Positions 1 to 6,542 of a stretch of 7,461 nucleotides of DNA are shown piece after piece. The notes beneath the pieces are model-generated. The model had not been told where the DNA came from, made no database searches, and was given only the letters and a program-made list of their open reading frames with translations. The DNA is from Opitutaceae bacterium (GTDB taxonomy: Bacteria > Verrucomicrobiota > Verrucomicrobiia > Opitutales > Opitutaceae), in the NCBI GenBank assembly GCA_031272375.1, contig JAISTY010000220.1:1-7461 (forward strand), in the 5' to 3' direction. Each line of letters opens with the position of its first letter. Within the stretch, counting starts at the first letter, position 1. Made by a program: the position numbers and the translations under genes.

Positions 1-47
1 GGGGGGGGGGGGGCGGCACATGCGGCCGGGGGGGGGGGGGGGGGGGG
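1..47. repeat. Two poly-G runs (1-13 and 28-47) at the window edge
   Basis: Bases 1-13 are all G and bases 28-47 are 20 consecutive G, separated by a 14-base mixed stretch. They lie within the feoA frame and encode glycines. Such runs are uncommon even in GC-rich coding DNA and sit exactly at the window edge. A sequencing or assembly artefact at a contig end is the simplest explanation; a real homopolymer subject to slippage is the alternative. Confidence 0.8.
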
Positions 48-259
48 TGCTGGGGTTGCTCGCGGGGTGCATGGGCGGGGAACGGTCGCGGCTGCTGGAC
101 CTGGGCTTCGTGCCGGGGAGCCGGATCTCGCACGAATTGGACAGCCCGCTGCGCGGACCCTCGGCGTTCCGCGTGCGGGGGAGTTTGGTGGCGTTGCGGA
201 AGGGGCAGGCGGCGCAGGTGCTGGTCGCGCCGGAAACACCGGGGGAGGGCGCGCGATGA
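2..259 (+). CDS. feoA: Ferrous iron transport protein A (FeoA), 5' end missing or corrupted
   Basis: Small cytoplasmic SH3-like protein that works with FeoB in Fe(II) uptake. The family core is clear: RLLDLGFVPGS (residues 24-34 counted from the ATG at 20), then FRVRGSLVALRKGQAAQVLV, which is the usual end of the SH3-like barrel. The frame stays open to the window edge. FeoA proteins normally have a short strand (LxxLxPG) about five residues before the RPG seen here, so I treat the gene as partial; the ATG at 20 would give 79 residues and is an alternative start. The first part translates to a glycine run from poly-G DNA, where a typical FeoA has mixed residues, so that stretch may be wrong sequence. 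The stop TGA at 257-259 overlaps the feoB start (ATGA), which indicates translational coupling. Identity is firm; the N-terminus is not. Confidence 0.85.
   Translation, partial: GGGGRHMRPGGGGGGVLGLLAGCMGGERSRLLDLGFVPGSRISHELDSPLRGPSAFRVRGSLVALRKGQAAQVLVAPETPGEGAR
244..249 (+). promoter_or_regulatory. Ribosome binding site of feoB inside feoA
   Basis: GGAGGG lies six bases before the ATG at 256 and within the last codons of feoA. It is a near-perfect anti-16S match and, with the ATGA overlap, fixes the feoB start at 256 rather than at the in-frame ATG at 67, which would lie deep inside feoA. Confidence 0.65.
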
Positions 260-2472
260 GTCCGGCGGAACGCTGCGCGGCGTGCCCGGCGGCGCCGGTC
301 GGGGGCGTCGAAAAATTGGGCGTGGATGTCGCGGGCTGGGACTTTGTCGTGGCGCTCGCGGGCAACCCGAACGTCGGCAAGAGCACGGTTTTCAACCGGC
401 TGACGGGGCTGCGGCAGCACACGGGGAACTGGCCGGGGAAGACGATCGCGCGGGCGGAGGGGGGCTTCGCGTATCAGGGGAGGAAATACAAATTGGTGGA
501 TCTGCCGGGGACGTATTCGCTGCGGTCGGCGTCGCCGGACGAGACGGTCGCGCGGGAGTTCATCCTGTTCGGGAGGCCGGACGTCACGCTGCTGGTCGCG
601 GACGCGTCGTGCCTGGAGCGCAACCTGAACCTTGTCCTGCAGGTGCTGCAGATCACGGGGCGGGCGGTGCTGTGCCTGAACCTGATGGACGAGGCGGAGG
701 CGAACGGGGTGGAGGTGGACGCGCGGAAGTTGTCGCGGGAGCTGGGGATTCCGGTGGTGCCGTGCGCGGCGCGGTCGGGGCGCGGGCTGGATTTGCTGCT
801 GGCGGAATTGAGGGCGGTGGCGACGGGGGCGTGGCCGGGGAAGGCGCACCGGTTGCGGTTGGACGTGCCGGGGCTGGAGGCGGCGCGGGAGCGTGTGGAG
901 GGGCTGCTGGAGGCGGCGTTTCCGGGGCTGGCGAACGCGGAATGGGTGGCATTGCGGCTGCTGGAGGGCGACAGGGCGGTGGCGGAGCTGGTCGAGGACG
1001 GCGGCATCGGCCGGGTGATCGGGGGGCGCGAAACGGCGCCGCGCGAAAACGCGGGGGACGCGGAGGCCGGGCGGCGGATCGTGGGGGTGGCGCGCGAGCT
1101 GCGGTGGGGGCTGCCGAGGAATTTCAACGACCGCCTGACGGAGGCGATTTACGCGGAGTCGGGGCGCATCGCGGCGGGCGCGGTTTTCCGCCGGGGGAAC
1201 TCGCGGCGGCTGGAATGGCAGCGGCGGGCGGACCGCATCCTGACAAGCCCGCTGACGGGTTTTCCGGTGATGGGGGCGTTGTTCGCGCTGGTGCTGTGGG
1301 TGACGATCGAAGGGGCGAATTATCCGAGCCGGTTCCTGACGTGGGCGCTGCTGGACGAGCTGTATCCCCTGCTGCGCGAGGGGGCGTTCGCGGCGCTGTG
1401 GCCGTGGCTGGCGGGGCTGCTGGTTGACGGAATCTACCTGGCGACGGCGTGGGTGGTGAGCGTGATGCTGCCGCCGATGATGGTGTTTTTCCCCGCGTTC
1501 ACGCTGCTCGAGGACCTGGGGTATCTGCCGCGGGTGGCGTTCAACCTGGACCGGATTTTCCAGAAGGCGGGGGCGCACGGAAAGCAGGCATTGACGATGG
1601 CGATGGGCTACGGGTGCAACGCGGCGGGGGTCGTCGCCGCGCGGGTGATTGACTCGCCGAGGGAGCGGCTGATCGCGGTCGTGACGAACAATTTCGCAAT
1701 CTGCAACGGGCGCTGGCCCACGCAGATATTGATGGCGACGATCTTCCTCGGCGCGCTGGCGCCGGGCGGCTGGGCGGGCGCGGTGGCGACGGGCGCGGTC
1801 TTCGCGGTGGCGGCGCTGGGGTTCGGGCTGACGCTGGCGTGCTCGTGGCTGCTGGGCCGGACGCTGCTGCGCGGGGAGGCGTCGGTGTTCAGCCTGGAGC
1901 TGCCGCCCTACCGCCCGCCGAACGTGGCGCGGACGCTTTACACGTCGCTGGTGGACCGGACGCTGTTCGTGCTGATGCGGGCGGTGGTGTTTGCGGCGCC
2001 GGCGGGGGCGTTGATCTGGCTGGTGTCGCACGTGCCGCTCGGCGGGGAGAGTCTGGCGGCGTGGTTCGTCAACGCGGTGGATCCGGCGGCGGCGTGGTTC
2101 GGGCTGAACGGGGTCGTCCTGCTGGCCTACGTGATCGCGGTTCCCGCCAACGAAATCGTCATCCCGACGGTGCTGATGCTGACGACGGTGATGCTGGCGG
2201 GCGGCGGGCCGGCGGGGAGCGGCGCGGGGACGCTGTTCGACGCGGACGGGGCGGCGGTGCGCGAGCTGCTGGTCCGCGCGGGGTGGACGGTGAAAACGGC
2301 GGTGTGCCTGATGCTGTTCAGCCTGTGCCACAACCCGTGCAGCACGACGCTGTGGACGATTTACAAGGAGACGCGCTCGGCGAAGTGGACGGCGGTGTCG
2401 GCGCTGCTGCCGCTGGCGGCGGGTTTCGCGCTGTGCGCGCTGGTGGCGGCGGCGTGGCGGATGTTCGGGTGA
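256..2472 (+). CDS. feoB: Fe(II) transporter FeoB (GTPase-coupled inner-membrane permease)
   Basis: Inner-membrane ferrous iron permease of 738 residues. The N-terminal G domain shows G1 GNPNVGKS (36-43), the G2 threonine in GNWPGKT (T63), G3 DLPG (82-85), G4 NLMD (142-145) and a G5-like CAARSGRG (170-177). A helical S/GDI-type region follows (about 200-320), then the polytopic membrane part from about 330 with two gate-type repeats. Conserved pore-region cysteines occur in GYGCN (C454), AICNGR (C483) and LCHNPCSTT (C691, C695). The wording (QHTGNWPGKT, CLERNLNLVLQ, GANYPS, CNAAGV, DSPRERL) resembles the FeoB clade I know from Clostridia rather than the E. coli type. A short N-terminal extension carries CAAC (C7, C10). 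The start at 256 is set by the feoA overlap and an internal ribosome binding site. No feoC is seen downstream; a receptor gene follows after 48 bases. Confidence 0.97.
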   Translation: MSPAERCAACPAAPVGGVEKLGVDVAGWDFVVALAGNPNVGKSTVFNRLTGLRQHTGNWPGKTIARAEGGFAYQGRKYKLVDLPGTYSLRSASPDETVAREFILFGRPDVTLLVADASCLERNLNLVLQVLQITGRAVLCLNLMDEAEANGVEVDARKLSRELGIPVVPCAARSGRGLDLLLAELRAVATGAWPGKAHRLRLDVPGLEAARERVEGLLEAAFPGLANAEWVALRLLEGDRAVAELVEDGGIGRVIGGRETAPRENAGDAEAGRRIVGVARELRWGLPRNFNDRLTEAIYAESGRIAAGAVFRRGNSRRLEWQRRADRILTSPLTGFPVMGALFALVLWVTIEGANYPSRFLTWALLDELYPLLREGAFAALWPWLAGLLVDGIYLATAWVVSVMLPPMMVFFPAFTLLEDLGYLPRVAFNLDRIFQKAGAHGKQALTMAMGYGCNAAGVVAARVIDSPRERLIAVVTNNFAICNGRWPTQILMATIFLGALAPGGWAGAVATGAVFAVAALGFGLTLACSWLLGRTLLRGEASVFSLELPPYRPPNVARTLYTSLVDRTLFVLMRAVVFAAPAGALIWLVSHVPLGGESLAAWFVNAVDPAAAWFGLNGVVLLAYVIAVPANEIVIPTVLMLTTVMLAGGGPAGSGAGTLFDADGAAVRELLVRAGWTVKTAVCLMLFSLCHNPCSTTLWTIYKETRSAKWTAVSALLPLAAGFALCALVAAAWRMFG

Positions 2473-2520
2473 GGGCACTTCGGGCTTTCAATCGCGGGGG
2501 CGGTTCCGCAGGGTGCGCGC

Positions 2521-4482
2521 ATGAGGAAACTTTTCGCGGCGGTGCTGTTGTTGTTGTTCGCGGGCGTCCGTCCGTCGGCGGGACAAGCCGCCGCGGAGGG
2601 GGAGGCGCGGACGCTGGATCCTCTTGTCGTGAAGGCGGAGGCGGAGGCGGGGACGGCGGCTCCGGGCGCGGGGGTGGAGGCGGTCGTGGACGCGCGCGCG
2701 CTTGCCGGCCTTGGCGCGGGGGACATCGCGTCGGCGTTGCGGCTGGTTCCGGGCGTCACCTTCTCGCGTTTCAACCGCGTCGGTTCCTACGGCGGGGACG
2801 GCGGCGGGGCGGTGTTCGCGCGCGGTCTCGGGGCGAGCCGTCCGGGGGGCGAGCTGACGGCGTTGTGCGACGGGGCGCCGCGGTTCAACGCCGTTTTCGG
2901 GCATCCATTGCCGGACATCCTGCCGACGGACGCGGCGGGGGCCGTGCGCGTGTTCAAGGGCGTCTCGCCGCTGGATTTCGGCAACGCCTTCGCCGCCGTT
3001 GAAATTGTTCCGGCGGACGCGGGCGCGGAGGGTTTTTCCGCGACGCTGGCGGGCGGCGGCGACGGGACGCTCGTGGAGCGCGCGGAGGTGACGGCGCGCG
3101 AGGGCGGTCTCGGCGTCCGGGCGGGGCAGGGGTTGCGGCGCTCCGACGGGCACCGCGCGAACAGCGGCGGACGGACGGCGGACGCGTTTGTCCGCCTCTC
3201 GTGGCGGTTGGGCGGGGTCTGGCGGCTTTCGTTCTTCGGCGACCGCACGCAAAACCGCGCGGAGGATCCGGGTGTGGCGGGGCAGCCGTTCCACCAGGGC
3301 AATTACCGGACGGAGGACTGGTTCGCGACGCTGACGCTGGAAAACCGCGGCGGGCGCGCGCGCGGCTTCGCGAAGCTGTATCTCAACGACGGGCGCGCGG
3401 CGTGGCTTGACCAGGGGATGCGCGGGTCGGGCGCGGTTCCGGCGGCGACGGCGGCGGACACGACGACGATGGACTGGCGGCTGTGGGGGCTGCGGGCGCG
3501 GGAGGCGATCGCGTTGGGGGAGGGCGGCGTCCTGACGGCGGGGGCGGACGTTGACACGCAGGAGGGCGCGGCGGTTTTCACGACCTACGGGGCTGGCGAA
3601 AGGCGTTTCGGGCGGGAGGTGTTCCGGCTGCTCTCGCCCTACGCGGGGCTGCGGCAGGCGTTCGCGGGCGGGGCGGGCTGGCGGGCGGAGGCGGAGGCGG
3701 GGGCGCGTTTTTACACGCACAACATTTTTGGCGCGGAATGGTCGCCGTTTGCGAAGGTGACGGCGGTGTTCCGCGGGCTGGAGGCGGGCCTCTCGCGGGC
3801 GCGCGGCGTGGCGTATCCGGGGATGAACGTGGCGGTGTTCTCGTCGGGCATCCTCATCCCGACGCTTTCCAACGCGGGGTGGCGCGGGCTGGACGCGGAG
3901 ACGCTCACGCACACCGAGCTTTCGCTGGCGCGGCGGTTCGGGGGGCGGCTGCGGGTGGAGGCGGCGGTTTTCCGGGACGATGGGCGCGACCGCTATATCA
4001 TGGTCGCGGAGCGTCCCGGACCGCCGACGCGGTTCGAGAACATTGGCGCGTGGCGGAACCGCGGCGCGGAGCTGGCGGCGGCGTGGCGGGCGCCCGGCGG
4101 TCTGGAGGTGTTCGCGGGCGGGGCGTGGCTGGAAAGCTCGGTGGCGGGGCTGCCCTACGCGCCGGAGTGGTCGGCCTGCGGCGGCTTGTCGTGGGAGGCC
4201 GGCGGCGGGCTGCGGGTGTCGGCGGATTTCTCCTGGCGCGACACGATGTTCGCGGACACGCGGACGCGGACGGCGGCGGACGCGGCGGGGAACCCGCGGG
4301 TCGGCGCGGCGTTTTTGGTGAACGCGCGGGTGTCGCTGGCCCTCGGGCGGGCGGCGGGGAGGGGATGGCGCGGGGAGCTGTTCGCGTCGGTGGAGAACCT
4401 GACGGATCGCACCTACGAATATCGCCCCGGTTATCCGATGCCGGGGATCGGGTGGCTGGCCGGGGCGCGGATGGGGTGGTGA
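2521..4482 (+). CDS. TonB-dependent outer-membrane receptor, probably for an iron chelate
   Basis: Outer-membrane beta-barrel importer of 653 residues, energised by TonB-ExbBD. A Sec signal peptide occupies about residues 1-23 (MRKLF, a Leu/Ala-rich core, then a small-residue region ending near SAGQA). LDPLVVKAEA (32-41) is a plausible TonB box. The plug domain follows with DIASALRLVPGV (68-79), a run of small residues, ARGLG (100-104), a LCDGAPRF loop (115-122) and VRVFKGVSPLDFGNAFAAVEIV (142-163, key residues KG, P, FGN). The rest alternates in strand-like fashion, and the protein ends ENLTDRTYEYRPGYPMPG followed by a final aromatic Trp, as expected for barrel assembly. It is shorter than FecA/FpvA-type receptors and has no N-terminal signalling domain. 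Its position 48 bases after feoB suggests one transcript and an iron-related substrate; this is inference, and cobalamin or another chelate is possible. A weak AGGGTG lies five bases before the ATG. Confidence 0.92.
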   Translation: MRKLFAAVLLLLFAGVRPSAGQAAAEGEARTLDPLVVKAEAEAGTAAPGAGVEAVVDARALAGLGAGDIASALRLVPGVTFSRFNRVGSYGGDGGGAVFARGLGASRPGGELTALCDGAPRFNAVFGHPLPDILPTDAAGAVRVFKGVSPLDFGNAFAAVEIVPADAGAEGFSATLAGGGDGTLVERAEVTAREGGLGVRAGQGLRRSDGHRANSGGRTADAFVRLSWRLGGVWRLSFFGDRTQNRAEDPGVAGQPFHQGNYRTEDWFATLTLENRGGRARGFAKLYLNDGRAAWLDQGMRGSGAVPAATAADTTTMDWRLWGLRAREAIALGEGGVLTAGADVDTQEGAAVFTTYGAGERRFGREVFRLLSPYAGLRQAFAGGAGWRAEAEAGARFYTHNIFGAEWSPFAKVTAVFRGLEAGLSRARGVAYPGMNVAVFSSGILIPTLSNAGWRGLDAETLTHTELSLARRFGGRLRVEAAVFRDDGRDRYIMVAERPGPPTRFENIGAWRNRGAELAAAWRAPGGLEVFAGGAWLESSVAGLPYAPEWSACGGLSWEAGGGLRVSADFSWRDTMFADTRTRTAADAAGNPRVGAAFLVNARVSLALGRAAGRGWRGELFASVENLTDRTYEYRPGYPMPGIGWLAGARMGW

Positions 4483-4489
4483 GGGTGGC

Positions 4490-5884
4490 TCACGTTTCCG
4501 CGCGGCGGGCGGCGACAAGGCGCCGCGTCTCCGCCGCGCGCTCCCGCGTTATCGGATACAGGCGCACGATGAGAACGGCCGCGACCACCACGGCGATCTG
4601 AACGGCTATCAGCATCACGCGCATCCGCTCCAGAACCGGCGCGGAGGGCGGGGCGGAGGCGTCCGCGTAGCCGGCGAGCTTGGGCAGGAGGCCGCTGGCC
4701 ACGAGGGTCGCGACGCCGGTGACGCGCCCGACGAGGCTGTTGACGGCGGCGTAGGCGCCCTCGCGGCGCAGGCCGGTGCGCAGCTCGTCCTCGTCGCAGA
4801 TGTCGGGCATCATGGCGCCGAAAATCATGGCGGCGCAGGGCATGCCGACGGCGTCAATCGTCCATGTGAGGACGACGAGCCAGGGGTTTTCGGGGCGGAG
4901 GGTGAAGGGGAGGAGGGCGAGGCCGCAGAGGAGGACGCCGAGGCCGGCGAGGGCGGCGGCGCGCTTGCCGTGTCTGCGGGAGATCCAGAGGCCGAGCGGG
5001 ATGGCGGCGAGGCTGGAGAGGACGGTGAGGGTGCCGCCAAGCCCGGCGATTTGGCCGGCGAGATCCTTGTCGCCCCGGCAGGCGAAGAGGATGTGGACGT
5101 AGCTGCCGAGCACGCCGACGACGCCGGTGCCGAAGGCGAGCAGCTGCTGGGCGCCGAGAATCATCACGAAGGGGCGGTTGCGCGCAATGGAGGCGGCGGC
5201 GCGGAGCGGGGACGCGCGCCGGGGGGCGGGCGGGAGGCGCGCGCGCTCCCTGCAACGCGCGACCAGAAGGAGGCCGGCGCCCGCGACGACGGCGGCGCCG
5301 ATGAGCGCGAGAACCCGCGCGCCGTTGATTTCGCCGCCCCACAGCGGGCGCTGGCAGAACCAGTAAAACCACGCGGCGGCGAAGGTGCCCGCCGTGCCGA
5401 CGAGGTTTTTCCAGGCGAAGACGCGTGTGCGCTCGTCGTAGTCGGGGGTCAGCTCCATGCCCAGCGCGCCGTAGGGGACGGCGAAGAGGGAGCGGCAGAC
5501 GGCGAGCAGGGCGCCGAGGCCGGCGACCCACGCGAAGAGGGCGGCGCCGGAAGCGTCTTTCGGGCACCACCAGACGAGGGGCATGACGGCGGCGCCGGCG
5601 AGGGCGCCGAGCGCGAGGAAGGGTTTGCGGCGCCCCCGTCGCGAACGGCAGCGGTCGGAGACGGCGCCGACGAGCGGGTCGGCGAGCGTCGCGACGATTT
5701 GGGGCAGCGCCAGGGCGACGCCCAGCAGGAAGGGATCCATGCCGAAGCCGAGCGTGAAGACGGGCACGGCCAGCGCGCCGAGGACGTTGGCCATGAAAAA
5801 ATCGCACAGGCCGCCGGCGCCGTAGGCGAATTTCTCGGAGGCGGACAAGGCGCCGTCGGCTTTGGTGGCGGCGGAGGCGTTCAT
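4490..5884 (-). CDS. GPH-family (MFS_2) sugar:cation symporter
   Basis: Polytopic inner-membrane transporter of 464 residues from the ATG at 5884. Signature motifs of the glycoside-pentoside-hexuronide:cation symporters are present in order: DPLVGAVSDRCRSRRGRRKPF (69-89, key residues D69, P70, D77, R78, GRRKPF), VPYGALGMELTPDYDERTR (136-154) and MPDICDEDELRTGLRREG (359-376). About twelve hydrophobic segments can be counted, with a central basic loop around 208-237. The frame stays open upstream to 6100, but the extra 72 residues are Arg/Pro/Ser-rich, lack transporter character and would cross the divergent spacer, so the start at 5884 is preferred. The leader has no purine-rich ribosome site, only CCC before the ATG. 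It converges on the receptor gene with 7 bases between stops. No sugar-degrading enzyme is in the window, so the substrate is open. Confidence 0.9.
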   Translation of the reverse strand: MNASAATKADGALSASEKFAYGAGGLCDFFMANVLGALAVPVFTLGFGMDPFLLGVALALPQIVATLADPLVGAVSDRCRSRRGRRKPFLALGALAGAAVMPLVWWCPKDASGAALFAWVAGLGALLAVCRSLFAVPYGALGMELTPDYDERTRVFAWKNLVGTAGTFAAAWFYWFCQRPLWGGEINGARVLALIGAAVVAGAGLLLVARCRERARLPPAPRRASPLRAAASIARNRPFVMILGAQQLLAFGTGVVGVLGSYVHILFACRGDKDLAGQIAGLGGTLTVLSSLAAIPLGLWISRRHGKRAAALAGLGVLLCGLALLPFTLRPENPWLVVLTWTIDAVGMPCAAMIFGAMMPDICDEDELRTGLRREGAYAAVNSLVGRVTGVATLVASGLLPKLAGYADASAPPSAPVLERMRVMLIAVQIAVVVAAVLIVRLYPITRERAAETRRLVAARRAET

Positions 5885-6081
5885 GGGACGGATTCCACTC
5901 TGGCAGCGGCGCGGACGGAAGGCGTTTGATTGACGCGGGGGCGCGGATTCAACACGGCGGAAAACGGGCTTGCGCCGGGGCGGAAGGGACAGCGACAGTT
6001 GGGATAGTCCGGCATGGCTCGGAGCCGGCGGACTTTCCCAAAAACAGCAAAACCCAACCCGCGCCCCGCGCGCCCCCACCC
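5885..6081. other. Divergent spacer between the sugar transporter and the secreted small protein
   Basis: About 200 bases that must hold the control sites for both flanking genes. I see no good -35/-10 pair on either strand. The best features are an imperfect inverted repeat at 6007-6033 (CCGGC at 6009-6013 against GCCGG at 6024-6028) and a local A/C-rich leader (about 6034-6081) before the right-hand ATG. Open frames run through it on both strands, but their translations are Arg/Pro/Gly-rich without domain character, so I call it noncoding. Confidence 0.5.
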
Positions 6082-6459
6082 ATGAGAAAAACAACCGCAT
6101 TACTGGCCGCGCTCTGCGGCCTCGCCGCCCTCCCGGCGCTCAACGCCCAGACTTCCGATCCCATCGGCCCCAAAGCCAAGGACTGGGCCGGACGCTACAT
6201 GGTCCAGGTTCAGAAGGACCTGAAGCTCGACGACGGGACCGCCGGGAAAATCCGCGAGCTTTACAACAAGCGCCAGGCGGAGAAGCGGGCCTTGTTCGAC
6301 GCGAGGAAAAAGGAGCTGGGGCGCGAGCTGAAGCCGGAGGAGGTCACCGCGCTGGAGAATCCGGTTCACAACAAATACAACGCCCAGATCCGAGGGCTGC
6401 TGACGCCCTCCCAGCAGGCGGTTTTCGACGCCCGCTACGGCAAAAAACTTCCCGAGTGA
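6082..6459 (+). CDS. Small secreted helical protein with an LTxxQ motif (Spy/CpxP-like)
   Basis: Predicted exported protein of 125 residues. Residues 1-22 form a clear Sec signal peptide: MRKTT, a hydrophobic core, then ALNA just before Q23. The mature part of about 103 residues is charged and helix-prone: a segment around DLKLDDGTAGKIRELYNKR (46-64), a Lys/Glu/Arg-rich helix (about 65-90), then LLTPSQQAVFDARYGKKL (106-123). LTPSQ (107-111) fits the LTxxQ motif of Spy/CpxP periplasmic chaperones, and KLDDGTAGKI resembles the first, degenerate copy of that repeat. Only one copy is exact, so the family link is an inference. An upstream in-frame ATG at 5926 would bury the signal peptide behind 52 residues and is rejected. 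The gene is 83 bases before clpP; a role in envelope protein quality control would fit but is not shown. Confidence 0.78.
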   Translation: MRKTTALLAALCGLAALPALNAQTSDPIGPKAKDWAGRYMVQVQKDLKLDDGTAGKIRELYNKRQAEKRALFDARKKELGRELKPEEVTALENPVHNKYNAQIRGLLTPSQQAVFDARYGKKLPE

Positions 6460-6500
6460 GGCCGGCGGGGGCGGGTGCGGGCTTGCCAAAGAGGCCGGCG

Positions 6501-6524
6501 GCGGCAGCTTGCCGCGCTCGTTTT
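6501..6524 (+). terminator. Weak intrinsic terminator candidate between the small secreted gene and clpP
   Basis: A perfect 6-bp stem with a 3-base loop, GCGGCA-GCT-TGCCGC (6501-6515), is followed after five bases by TTTT (6521-6524). The stem is short and the T-run is separated from it, so it could equally be a chance hairpin or a leader structure of clpP. Confidence 0.3.
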
Positions 6525-6542
6525 GTCCAAACCCTCCCTCCC

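Noticed and set aside
67..255. Longer feoB start at 67
   Set aside because: It would overlap nearly all of feoA and add 63 Gly/Ala/Arg-rich residues without FeoB similarity; the ATG at 256 has a strong ribosome site and the typical ATGA overlap.
4479..4493. Small palindrome GTGAG/CTCAC covering both convergent stop codons, as a bidirectional terminator
   Set aside because: TGA and TCA from convergent stops are complementary by necessity, leaving only one extra pair on each side; the 5-bp stem has no T-run on either strand.
2488..4518. Long minus-strand open frame of 676 codons opposite the receptor gene
   Set aside because: The translation is Arg/Pro-rich with no domain character, as expected from the antisense frame of GC-rich coding DNA; the + strand product has a signal peptide, plug and barrel end.
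4970..5929. Plus-strand open frame of 319 codons opposite the transporter gene
   Set aside because: Its Gly/Ala/Glu/Asp-rich, low-complexity translation is a shadow of the transporter's codon use; the minus strand encodes a clear membrane protein.
5917..5959. Minus-strand promoter candidate TTGAAT, 17 bases, TCAAAC for the transporter
   Set aside because: The -10 element matches consensus at only three of six positions; too weak to list as a promoter.
6003..6008. Plus-strand -10-like GATAGT before the small secreted gene
   Set aside because: No TTGACA-like element lies at 16-18 bases upstream, so it is not a supported promoter.
5885..6100. Longer start for the sugar transporter at 6100
   Set aside because: The added 72 residues are Arg/Pro/Ser-rich and unlike the family, and they would consume the divergent spacer and overlap the start of the secreted-protein gene.
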